From the NCBI GenBank assembly GCA_009840945.1, contig VXMU01000091.1, forward strand, positions 1-57,474: 57,474 bases of DNA. The letters are read 5' to 3'. The stretch comes from Chloroflexota bacterium. GTDB lineage: Bacteria > Chloroflexota > Dehalococcoidia > UBA2979. Every line of letters starts with the position of its first letter. The stretch's first letter is position 1. Below are positions 44,591-51,841 of this stretch, in pieces. Position numbers and translations under genes: made by a program. The notes below the pieces were generated by a model that saw nothing but the letters and a program-made list of their open reading frames with translations, did not search any database and had not been told where the DNA came from.

Positions 44591-45426
44591 GGGGCGCTTC
44601 CCGGCCGCACGACGGCGTCGGCGATTCGGACCACGTCGGCCATCTCGGCCACGTCGTGGACGCGCACGATGTCGGCGCCGCCCTGCACGGCGAGCGCGAC
44701 GGCCGCGGCCGTGCCCCAGGCGCGCTCGGCCTCGGGCTTGTCGAGCACGAGCCCGAGCGTGGACTTGCGCGAGACGCCGACGAGCAGCGGCCGCCCCAGG
44801 TCGCGCAGCTCGCCGAGCCGCCGAACCATCTCGAGGTTCTGCACGGGCTCCCACCCGAAGCCGAAGCCGGGGTCGACGATGAGTTGCTGCGCGTCGACAC
44901 CCGCCGTCACAGCCGCATCGATGCTCTCGCGCAGCCCGGCGCGGATGTCGGCGATCACGTCGCCGCCGAAGACGCGGTCGCGCTGGTTGTGCATCACCAC
45001 CGCGGGCAGCCCGCGCCGCGCCAGCAGGCCGGCGAGCTCCGCGTCGCCGAGGAGGCCTCGCACGTCGTTGAGCGCGTCCGCACCCGCGTCGAAGGCGCGC
45101 TCGGCGACCCCGGCTTTCGAGGTGTCGACCGTGATCGGGACGGCGACCGCGGCGCGGACGGCGCGCAGCGGCGCCTCGAGCCGCGACCACTCGTCGTCGA
45201 CGCTGAGCGGGGCGTGGCCGGGCCGGGTCGACTCCGCGCCGACGTCGATGATGTCCGCGCCTTCCGCGACCATGCGGGCGGCCTGGTCGGCGGCGCGGGC
45301 GGGGTCGAGCACGCCGTCGCCGGAGAACGAGTCGGGCGTGACGTTGACGATGCCCATCACGTAGGTGCGGCGGCCCCACTCGAAGCGGTGTCCGCCGATC
45401 TCGATGGGGGGCGGGGCTGCGGGCAT
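44587..45426 (-). CDS. folP: Dihydropteroate synthase
   Basis: Joins the activated pterin to p-aminobenzoate; the target of sulfonamides. VMGIVNVTPDSFSGDG, DVGAESTRPG and ITVDTSKAGVAERA mark the substrate loops. ATG start, 279 residues. 46 bases after the JAMM gene in the direction of transcription, so it may share its message. Confidence 0.96.
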   Translation of the reverse strand: MPAAPPPIEIGGHRFEWGRRTYVMGIVNVTPDSFSGDGVLDPARAADQAARMVAEGADIIDVGAESTRPGHAPLSVDDEWSRLEAPLRAVRAAVAVPITVDTSKAGVAERAFDAGADALNDVRGLLGDAELAGLLARRGLPAVVMHNQRDRVFGGDVIADIRAGLRESIDAAVTAGVDAQQLIVDPGFGFGWEPVQNLEMVRRLGELRDLGRPLLVGVSRKSTLGLVLDKPEAERAWGTAAAVALAVQGGADIVRVHDVAEMADVVRIADAVVRPGSAP

Positions 45427-45472
45427 CGCGCGGTCCTCGGAGGTCGGTGCGCTGTGCGGCCGCCGGAGGCCG

Positions 45473-45928
45473 CTACACGATCTCGATCGGCTGCTCCTCG
45501 ATCACGCCGCCCTCGAGGATGTGGTAGGCGTGCACGGGCGGAGGCTCCTCGGCGAGCGAGACGAGGATGTAGAGCGTGCCCGGGTAGGCCGGCTCCTGGT
45601 CCACCTCGCCCGGGGGGAAGAACGCCATCCGCACGTCGGTCTGCGAGGGGTAGGCGCGCGAGGCGACGTGGGAGTGGTAGATGGCGAAGAGCGTCTCGCC
45701 GCTCTCGTCGCGCGCCTGCTCCAGCCTGATCTGCTCCATGCCGTGCATCTCGAAGCGGTACGGGCTGGCCGCGACGTTCGTCACACGGTGCACGGAGACG
45801 GCCGCGCCGTCCTTCGCATGCACGATGCCGCACGCCTCGTTCGGCAGGTCTTCGCGGGCGTGCGCGACCATCTCGTCGACGAGCGAGCGGGGGATCGGGA
45901 CCACCTCGGGCGCGTCGGCTTCACTCAT
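45473..45928 (-). CDS. JAMM/MPN+ metallopeptidase (Mec/HcyD-like)
   Basis: A 151-residue zinc peptidase. The ligands are Glu31 (NEACG) and the motif H85-x-H87-x7-S-x2-D98 in HSHVASRAYPSQTD. Relatives Mec (Mycobacterium) and HcyD (Wolinella) trim the residue or amino acid attached to the Gly-Gly end of sulfur carrier proteins. Here it lies in a cluster with three such carriers, E1, CysM and rhodanese. It likely releases cysteine from the carrier or matures it; it could also cut the internal Gly-Gly of the fusion proteins. Confidence 0.92.
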   Translation of the reverse strand: MSEADAPEVVPIPRSLVDEMVAHAREDLPNEACGIVHAKDGAAVSVHRVTNVAASPYRFEMHGMEQIRLEQARDESGETLFAIYHSHVASRAYPSQTDVRMAFFPPGEVDQEPAYPGTLYILVSLAEEPPPVHAYHILEGGVIEEQPIEIV

Positions 45929-45931
45929 GTG

Positions 45932-46329
45932 CTACTCCCACGCCTCCGGCTCGCCGTCGTCGATGCAGGCCGCGCCTGCGAGCTGCATCCGCAGGAAGAC
46001 CGCGCTGCCGGGCTCGTCCACCAGGTGGTCGAGCCAGTGGTCGCGCTCGGACTCCGGCAGGCGCCCCGCGAGGTCACGCAGCGGCACGCTGACCTCGCCG
46101 GCATCGTCGTCGATCCCCACGTCCAGCGACCACTGCCGCGCGGCAGCCCGACGCGCCCGACGTTGCGGGTGCGGATCACCTGCGCGCCGGGCATCGCACG
46201 ATAGCGCTCGATGACCTCGACGCGAAAGCGCACGGGGTAGGACTCGGCCTCGGCGCGCCCGGTGAGCACGCGGGCGAGCAGGAGCCGCCGGGTGGCGGTG
46301 GCCTCCGACGGCTCCGGTCCTTCGGCCAT
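45932..46329 (-). pseudogene. Small conserved-looking gene split by a frameshift
   Basis: Reading from ATG 46329 gives a plausible protein up to about RTRNVGRVG; then that frame turns into low-complexity junk. The frame one base away picks up at QWSLDVGIDDDAGEV and continues as a good protein to a stop at 45932 (HWLDHLVDEP, MQLAGAACIDDGE). The joined product would be about 130 residues. The break is around 46131-46150 and fits a single missing base. No slippery heptamer is evident. It may be a real mutation or a sequencing error. Function unknown; it is between rhodanese and JAMM genes. Confidence 0.65.
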
Positions 46330-46331
46330 GG

Positions 46332-47156
46332 CTAGCGCGCGATCGGGACGTCGATCAGCGAGCCGTACTCCGTCCACGAGCCGTCGTAGTTCTTGACGTC
46401 GTCGATGCCGATCAGGTGCTTCAGTACGAACCACGTGTGCGAGGAGCGCTCGCCGATGCGGCAGTACGCGATGGTCGGCGTGGCCTCGTCGACGCCTGCT
46501 CCGCCGTACAGCTCGCGCAGCTCCTCGACGGAGCGGAACGTGCCGTCCTCGTTGACCGCGCGCGCCCACGGCACATTGATCGCGCCGGGGATGTGACCGG
46601 CGCGTTGCGCCGTCTCGGACATGCCCGGAGGCGCGATGATCTCGCCGGTGAACTCGGCCGGGCTGCGCACGTCCACCATCTGCGCGCCCTCGTCGCCGAC
46701 CGAGGCGAGCACCTCGTCGCGCACGGCGCGCAGCGCCGCGTTCGGCTCCCGCGCCGTGTACGGCGCGGCTCCCACCGAGGTGTCGGCGGTGGTGATCGCG
46801 CGCTCCTCGGCCAGCCACTTCACGCGGCCGCCATCCATGAGGGCGGCGTTGTCGTGGCCGTAGAGCTCCAGCACCCACAGCGCGTACGCGGCGAACCAGT
46901 TGTTGTTGTCGCCGTAGAGGATGACGCGCGTGTCGTTGTCGATGCCGGACGCGCCGAGCAGCGCCTCGAGGTCGTCCTTCGAGATGATGTCGCGGCGCAT
47001 CTGGTCCTGGAGCTGCGTGGTCCAGTTCCAGCCGACCGCGCCCTCGATGTGCCCCTCGCCGTATGCCGCCGTGTCGACGTCGACCTCGACGAGCCGCACG
47101 CCGGCGTCGTTGCCGTGCTCCGCGACCCAGTCGGTCGAGACCAGCTTGTCGGTCAT
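46332..47156 (-). CDS. Sulfurtransferase (tandem rhodanese)
   Basis: A 274-residue protein with two rhodanese domains; the second holds the active-site loop CRIGERS with the persulfide Cys, and the first is inactive. The E1 fusion upstream lacks the rhodanese tail seen in MoeZ-type enzymes, so this protein could supply the sulfur for carrier thiocarboxylation. ATG start. It is two bases before the frameshifted gene. Confidence 0.93.
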   Translation of the reverse strand: MTDKLVSTDWVAEHGNDAGVRLVEVDVDTAAYGEGHIEGAVGWNWTTQLQDQMRRDIISKDDLEALLGASGIDNDTRVILYGDNNNWFAAYALWVLELYGHDNAALMDGGRVKWLAEERAITTADTSVGAAPYTAREPNAALRAVRDEVLASVGDEGAQMVDVRSPAEFTGEIIAPPGMSETAQRAGHIPGAINVPWARAVNEDGTFRSVEELRELYGGAGVDEATPTIAYCRIGERSSHTWFVLKHLIGIDDVKNYDGSWTEYGSLIDVPIAR

Positions 47157-47248
47157 GTCGTGTGTTCCTTCCCCCGCCGGGCCATGCCGGCGTTCCGCCT
47201 GTCATGCATGGAGGCCGCCACCCGGCGGCCTGATGTCCGCGAGAAGAG

Positions 47249-48199
47249 CTACCACCACAGGACGGTGGCGACGTCCTCCTCGAGCTCCTCGTAGGTGTGC
47301 GTCCACAGCCCCGACGACAGGTACTTCCACCCGTTGTCGGCGAGGAGACACACGATCTTGCCCGAGGTCATGCGCTGCGCCGCGATCTGCGCGGCGCGCA
47401 CCACGGAGCCGCTCGACACGCCGGCGAAGACGCCGGTCTTCTCCGTCAGCTCGCGCGTCAGCCGGAACGAGGTCGACGAGTCCACGACGATGCGGCCGTC
47501 GAGCACGGACTCGTCGAACACCGGCGGGATGTAGCCTTCCTCCAGGCTGCGCAGCCCCTGCACCAGGTCGCCCGGGTGCGGCGCCGCGGCCACGACGCGG
47601 ATCGTCGGGTTGTACTCCTTGAGCCGCCGCCCCACGCCCGTGAGCGTCCCGCCCGTGCCGAGCCCGGCGACGAAGAGGTCCAGGTCGGGCATGTCGGCGA
47701 TGATCTCCGGCGCCGTCGACTCGTAGTGGGCGCGCGGGTTGTCCTCGTTCTCGTACTGGTACGGCATGAACCACTCGGGGTGCTCGGCCGAGACGCGCTC
47801 GGCCATTTGCACCGAGCCGTTCGTGCCGAGGTCGCCGGGCGAGTAGATGATCTCCGCCCCGAACGCCTCGAGGAGCTCGACGCGCTCGCGCGTGACCGCG
47901 TCGGGCATCACCACCTTCACGGGGTAGCCGCGCACACTGCCCAGCATGGCGAGCGCGATGCCGGTGTTGCCGGAGGTCGGCTCGAGGATCGTCTGGCCGG
48001 GTTCGAGGCGGCCGTCGGCCTCGGCGGCGTCGATCATGAAGCGGGCGATGCGGTCCTTGACGGAGCCGGTGGGGTTGGCGCCCTCCAGCTTCGCGTAGAT
48101 CTGGACCTCGGGCTTCGGCGACAGCACGGAGATGTCGACCAGCGGCGTCCCGCCGACGAGGTCGGCGAGGTTGGCGGCGACGGTCACCGGCTGTATCAA
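47249..48199 (-). CDS. cysM: Cysteine synthase, CysM-like
   Basis: A 316-residue PLP enzyme. The PLP lysine is Lys48 in NPTGSVKDR, with EPTSGNTGIAL and GLGTGGTLTG for substrate and phosphate. A tail ending VLWW extends past the usual CysK end. Mycobacterial CysM takes sulfur from the CysO thiocarboxylate and O-phosphoserine as acceptor; the adjacent carrier gene argues for the same. TTG start at 48199 (alternative GTG 48187). Confidence 0.92.
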   Translation of the reverse strand: MIQPVTVAANLADLVGGTPLVDISVLSPKPEVQIYAKLEGANPTGSVKDRIARFMIDAAEADGRLEPGQTILEPTSGNTGIALAMLGSVRGYPVKVVMPDAVTRERVELLEAFGAEIIYSPGDLGTNGSVQMAERVSAEHPEWFMPYQYENEDNPRAHYESTAPEIIADMPDLDLFVAGLGTGGTLTGVGRRLKEYNPTIRVVAAAPHPGDLVQGLRSLEEGYIPPVFDESVLDGRIVVDSSTSFRLTRELTEKTGVFAGVSSGSVVRAAQIAAQRMTSGKIVCLLADNGWKYLSSGLWTHTYEELEEDVATVLWW

Positions 48200-48217
48200 A
48201 CCCGGGCCCCCTGCCCC

Positions 48218-48493
48218 CTAGCCCCCGGCGAGGGCCGGGAGGATCGACACCTCGTCGCCCTCGGAGAGCTGCGTCTCGGCGCCGTCCAGGAAGCGCACGT
48301 CCTCGTCGTTGAGGTAGATGTTGACGAAGCGGTGGAGCTTGCCGTCCTCGCCCACCAGCGTCTCCCGGAATCCCGGGTAGCGCGCCTCGATGTCCTCGAT
48401 CAGCTCGATCACGGTCGCGCCGTCGGCGCTGATCGTGCGCTGCCCGCCCACGACGCGCTGGATCACGGATGTCACGTGCACCTGCACGGCCAA
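48218..48493 (-). CDS. Sulfur carrier protein, CysO-like
   Basis: A 91-residue ubiquitin-like (ThiS/MoaD fold) protein ending PALAGG, the Gly-Gly that is adenylated by E1 and turned into a thiocarboxylate. It carries GFRETLVGEDGKLHRFVNIYLN, like CysO. TTG start with GGGGAG upstream. Lies 18 bases before cysM. Confidence 0.93.
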   Translation of the reverse strand: MAVQVHVTSVIQRVVGGQRTISADGATVIELIEDIEARYPGFRETLVGEDGKLHRFVNIYLNDEDVRFLDGAETQLSEGDEVSILPALAGG

Positions 48494-48539
48494 TGTGGTC
48501 TCCCCTCGGGGCCTGTCCGACGCATCCGCGCCGCGGCGT

Positions 48540-49670
48540 CTAGTTCGTCGGTGGGTCCCAGTCGAGCGGCGGCGAGCCGCAGAACGTGTCGTAGTCGATG
48601 AGCTCGGTCACGGTCGGCTCGTCGCCGCAGAGCGGGCAATCCGGGTCGCGGCGGAGCTTCATCTCGCGGAACTCCATGGTCAACGCGTCCACCAGCAGCA
48701 GCCGGCCGGTCAGCGGGCGCCCGATGTCCAGCACCTGCTTGAACACCTCGGTCGCCTGGATGGAGCCGACGATGCCCGTGATGGCGCCCAGCACGCCGGC
48801 CTCGGCGCACGAGGGCACCAGCCCCGGCGGCGGCGGCGTGGGGTAGAGGCAGCGGTAGCAGCCCTCGCCGGGCTTGAACACCGTGGCCTGCCCGTCGAAG
48901 AGCAGGATCGAGCCGTCCACCAGCGTCTTGCCGAGTAGGTACGCGGCGTCGTTCACGAGGTAGCGCGTAGCGAAGTTGTCCGCGCCGTTCACGACGATCT
49001 CGTAGTCCGCGATGATCTCCATCGCGTTCTCGGAGGTCAGCGGCGCGGGGTGCGTCACCACCCGCACATGCGGGTTGTAGGCGTGCAGCGAGTCCACCGC
49101 AGAGTCGATCTTCGGCCGACCCACGTCCTCGGTCTGGTGCAGCAACTGGCGCTGCAGGTTCGAGAGGTCGACGATGTCGAAGTCGACGATGCCGATGGTG
49201 CCGACGCCGGCGAGCGCGAGGTAGATGGCCACCGGCGAGCCGAGCCCGCCTGCGCCTACGACCAGCACCTTCGAGTTGCGGAGCTGGCGCTGCCCGATCG
49301 AGCCGACCTGGCCCATGATGATGTGGCGCGAGTAGCGCATCGCCTCGTCGGGCGTGAGCGCCGCACTCGGGGCGGCGGTACCGCCGTTCGAGTCGGCGCC
49401 GCCGGCCAGCGCCGGGATCACGGCGACCTGGTCACCGTCGCCGAGGGTGGTGGCGGTGCCGTCCAGATCGTGGATCTCCTGGTTGTTCACGTAGATGTTG
49501 ATGTGCGCCGGCACCTTGCGGTGCTCGTCGTAGACGAGCATGTCGAAGCCCGGGAAGCGCTCCGTGAGCCCGTCGAGCACCTCGGCGACACTCGCGCCCT
49601 CCGCCTCGACGTACTCACGGTTCGCCGTGATCCGCCGGAACGGGGTGGGGATGTACACACTCACCGCCAT
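48540..49670 (-). CDS. UBL-E1 fusion: sulfur carrier fused to ThiF/MoeB adenylyltransferase
   Basis: A 376-residue protein. Residues 1-91 are a carrier domain ending PALAGG; then a linker ADSNGGTAAPS and the E1-like domain: RYSRHIIMGQVG, nucleotide loop GAGGLGSP (about 137-144), zinc cysteines CYRC and CPLC. Unlike MoeZ there is no C-terminal rhodanese. The Gly-Gly is intact but internal, so cleavage would be needed for it to serve as acceptor, or it may be a tethered regulatory domain. The E1 presumably charges all carriers nearby. ATG 49670 after AGGAG. Confidence 0.92.
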   Translation of the reverse strand: MAVSVYIPTPFRRITANREYVEAEGASVAEVLDGLTERFPGFDMLVYDEHRKVPAHINIYVNNQEIHDLDGTATTLGDGDQVAVIPALAGGADSNGGTAAPSAALTPDEAMRYSRHIIMGQVGSIGQRQLRNSKVLVVGAGGLGSPVAIYLALAGVGTIGIVDFDIVDLSNLQRQLLHQTEDVGRPKIDSAVDSLHAYNPHVRVVTHPAPLTSENAMEIIADYEIVVNGADNFATRYLVNDAAYLLGKTLVDGSILLFDGQATVFKPGEGCYRCLYPTPPPPGLVPSCAEAGVLGAITGIVGSIQATEVFKQVLDIGRPLTGRLLLVDALTMEFREMKLRRDPDCPLCGDEPTVTELIDYDTFCGSPPLDWDPPTN

Positions 49671-49755
49671 GCCTTGCTCCTCTTCTCCGTCCGTCCCGCC
49701 ATCTTCGCCCGCGCGGGACTTGCGCGCCTCACTCACTCGATCCGTCGTCGCGCCG

Positions 49756-50697
49756 CTACTCGAACGGCACGCTCAGGTAGCGTTCTCCCGTGTCGCACAG
49801 CATCGTCACCACGCGGCTGCCGGGCCCGAGCTGCTTGCCGACCTCGATCGAGGCCCACACGTTCGCACCCGCCGAGATGCCGACCAGGAGGCCCTCCTCC
49901 TTCGTCAGCCGGCTGGCCATCGCGTACGCGTCTTCGTCGCGCACGCTCATCACCTCGTCGTAGATCTCGCGGTTGAGCACGCTCGGCACGAACGACGCGC
50001 CGATGCCCTGGATGCCGTGCAGCCCCGCCCGCTCGCCCTGCAACACCGCCGACCGCGTGGGCTCGACGGCGACGATGCGCGCCTGGACGCCCGCCTCGCG
50101 CAGCACCTCGCCCACACCGGTGATCGTCCCGCCGGTCCCCACGCCCGCGACGAACGCGTCGACGCGGCCGCCGGTCGCCTCGAGGATCTCGGGGCCGGTG
50201 GTCTCGCGGTGGACCTGCGGGTTGGCGGGATTGTCGAACTGCTGCGGCATGAAGTAGCCGTGGCGCGTCACCATCTGCTCAGCGGCGTAGACCGCGCCGG
50301 TCATCCCCTCGATCGCCGGGGTGAGCTGCAGCGTCGCGCCGAAGCGTTCGAGCAGCCGCCGCCGCTCCAGGCTCATGTCCTCCGGCATTGTCAGCACGAG
50401 CTGGTAGCCCTTGCGCGCGCACACCATCGCGAGGCCGATGCCGGTGTTGCCCGAGGTCGGCTCAACGAGGGTGTCGCCGGGATGGATGAGTCCTTCGCGC
50501 TCGGCCGACTCGATCATGCGGAGCGCGATGCGGTCCTTGACCGACCCGGCCGGGTTGCGCGCCTCGAGCTTGCCGAGCACCTCCGCGCAGCCCTCGGGCG
50601 TGACGCGGTCGAGGCGCACCAGCGGTGTCGCGCCGACGAGATCGAGCACGGAGTCCGCGATCGCGGGCTGCGTCCCGGAGCCACCCTCGTGGTTCAC
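49756..50697 (-). CDS. cysK: Cysteine synthase, CysK-like
   Basis: A 313-residue PLP enzyme, O-acetylserine sulfhydrylase type. Lys54 in NPAGSVKDR, EPTSGNTGIGLAM, GVGTGGTITG and GISAGANVWAS. GTG start at 50697 after GAGGACGAGC. It follows the Rrf2 gene by 31 bases, so the regulator may control it. A second synthase, cysM, is 1.6 kb downstream. Confidence 0.93.
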   Translation of the reverse strand: MNHEGGSGTQPAIADSVLDLVGATPLVRLDRVTPEGCAEVLGKLEARNPAGSVKDRIALRMIESAEREGLIHPGDTLVEPTSGNTGIGLAMVCARKGYQLVLTMPEDMSLERRRLLERFGATLQLTPAIEGMTGAVYAAEQMVTRHGYFMPQQFDNPANPQVHRETTGPEILEATGGRVDAFVAGVGTGGTITGVGEVLREAGVQARIVAVEPTRSAVLQGERAGLHGIQGIGASFVPSVLNREIYDEVMSVRDEDAYAMASRLTKEEGLLVGISAGANVWASIEVGKQLGPGSRVVTMLCDTGERYLSVPFE

Positions 50698-50728
50698 GCT
50701 CGTCCTCGTCTCGTCTCGGGCCGTCAGG

Positions 50729-51175
50729 CTAGATCGAGTAGTTCGCCGCCGCGCCGCGGCGCTGGTCACGCACGCGATCGGCGAGGTCCGCCAGCGAGAT
50801 GTCGCCCAGCCGGCGGCGGGTCTCTTCGTAGATGTCTTCCCACACCCAGCACTGCACGCACTCGCCGGGGGCGTGCGTACACTCGCCGCCTTCCTCGAGG
50901 CATGCGATGGGCGCGACGGATCCCTCGAGGCTCTCGATGACGTGCAGCAGGCACATCTCTGCGGGCTCGCGGGTGAGCAGGTGCCCACCGCCAGGGCCGC
51001 GCACGCTGCGCACGAAGCCGTCGCGGCGAAGCTGCCCCAGCAGGTGGTCCAGGTAGGACTCCGGGATCTGCTGCCGCGAGGCGATCTCGGCGCGCTGCAC
51101 CGGGGCGCCGTCGCCGCTGAGCGCGAGCTCGATGAGCGCGCGCACGCCGTAGTCACTCTTGGTGCTGAGCTTCAT
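50729..51175 (-). CDS. Rrf2 family regulator with cysteine cluster
   Basis: A 148-residue winged-helix regulator (KLSTKSDYGVRALIELAL; PESYLDHLLGQLRRDGFV). It has cysteines at 92, 99, 106 and 109, beyond the three of IscR, so it may bind an iron-sulfur cluster. By position it is the likely sensor for the sulfur locus (compare CymR and IscR). ATG after a long leader-free gap holding a promoter and palindromes. Confidence 0.92.
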   Translation of the reverse strand: MKLSTKSDYGVRALIELALSGDGAPVQRAEIASRQQIPESYLDHLLGQLRRDGFVRSVRGPGGGHLLTREPAEMCLLHVIESLEGSVAPIACLEEGGECTHAPGECVQCWVWEDIYEETRRRLGDISLADLADRVRDQRRGAAANYSI

Positions 51176-51211
51176 GGATTCGCGCTGCCCCCGCCGGCAG
51201 TCGCGGCGGAA

Positions 51212-51255
51212 TTGTCGAGTTTCGCGCTCAACATTATAGCAGGCCGTCCGGACGG
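51212..51255 (-). promoter_or_regulatory. Promoter and operator-like repeats upstream of Rrf2 gene
   Basis: A perfect TATAAT -10 lies at 51238-51233 on the minus strand, with no good -35. The palindrome CCGTCCGGACGG (51244-51255) sits in the spacer and an imperfect inverted repeat TTGTCGAG-N7-CTCAACAT (51212-51234) covers the start point. It is a likely activator/repressor control region, perhaps autoregulated by Rrf2. Confidence 0.6.
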
Positions 51256-51279
51256 GCATTGCAGCCAGGGGCGAGCCGC

Positions 51280-51558
51280 CTATCCGCCGGCGACCGCCGG
51301 GACGATCGACACCTCGTCGCCCTCCGCGAGCGCGCTGTCGAGGCCGGCCAGGTAGCGCACGTCCTCGCCGTTGACGAAGACGTTCACGAAGCGCCGCAGC
51401 TCCCCGTCGTCGTCGCAGAGCCGCTCGCGCATCCCCGGGTAGGTCGTCTCGAGGTGGTCGACGAGCTCCAGCAGGGTGCTCGCGCCGTCCGCCTGCACCG
51501 TCCCCTGGTCGGCGGTGAGCTCGCGCAGGGGGGTGGGAATCTTCACGGTCACCGCCAT
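51280..51558 (-). CDS. Sulfur carrier protein (ThiS/MoaD family), second free copy
   Basis: A 92-residue UBL protein ending PAVAGG. Start ATG 51558. It is similar to the CysO-like copy but distinct (FVNVFVNGEDVRYL). It is the third gene of the ThrC-like/NIL/UBL set and precedes the Rrf2 gene. Its partner enzyme is inferred to be the ThrC-like protein. Confidence 0.92.
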   Translation of the reverse strand: MAVTVKIPTPLRELTADQGTVQADGASTLLELVDHLETTYPGMRERLCDDDGELRRFVNVFVNGEDVRYLAGLDSALAEGDEVSIVPAVAGG

Positions 51559-51595
51559 TGCGGCCTTCCTCTCGTATTCGGCCGGGGCCGGGCTG

Positions 51596-51841
51596 CTAGC
51601 CCTCGACCACGTCGCCGAGCGTCGGCTCGTCGACGCGCACGCCCTTGGAGCGCGCCCACTCGATGCTGCGCTCGATCTCGTCGGGCTCGCCCTCGAGCTC
51701 CAGTACGACCCAGCCGACCGAGGCGTCGACATCCGCCATGCGGATGTTCGTGATCACCTCGAACTGGTGGCCGAGCTGGTAGATCAGTGGCTCCTGGATC
51801 AGGTTCGGCTCGAACGTGAACCGCACATGCTGCTTAGCCAT
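51596..51841 (-). CDS. NIL domain protein
   Basis: An 81-residue ferredoxin-like-fold protein with the NIL signature: ITNIRMADVDASVGWVVLELEG, and EIERSIEWARSKGV. NIL domains bind methionine in the MetN transporter and occur beside homocysteine-forming enzymes in archaea. The ATG shares one base with the stop of the ThrC-like gene (TGATG). Suggests a link to methionine/homocysteine. Confidence 0.88.
   Translation of the reverse strand: MAKQHVRFTFEPNLIQEPLIYQLGHQFEVITNIRMADVDASVGWVVLELEGEPDEIERSIEWARSKGVRVDEPTLGDVVEG

Noticed and set aside
46131-46150. Programmed -1 frameshift in the small sulfur-locus gene
   Set aside because: No X XXY YYZ-type slippery heptamer or obvious downstream stem was found; an indel is simpler.
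45925-47205. Long 426-codon minus-strand ORF
   Set aside because: Most of it is the wrong frame of the rhodanese gene; only the part after 46329 is real, as the first half of the frameshifted gene.
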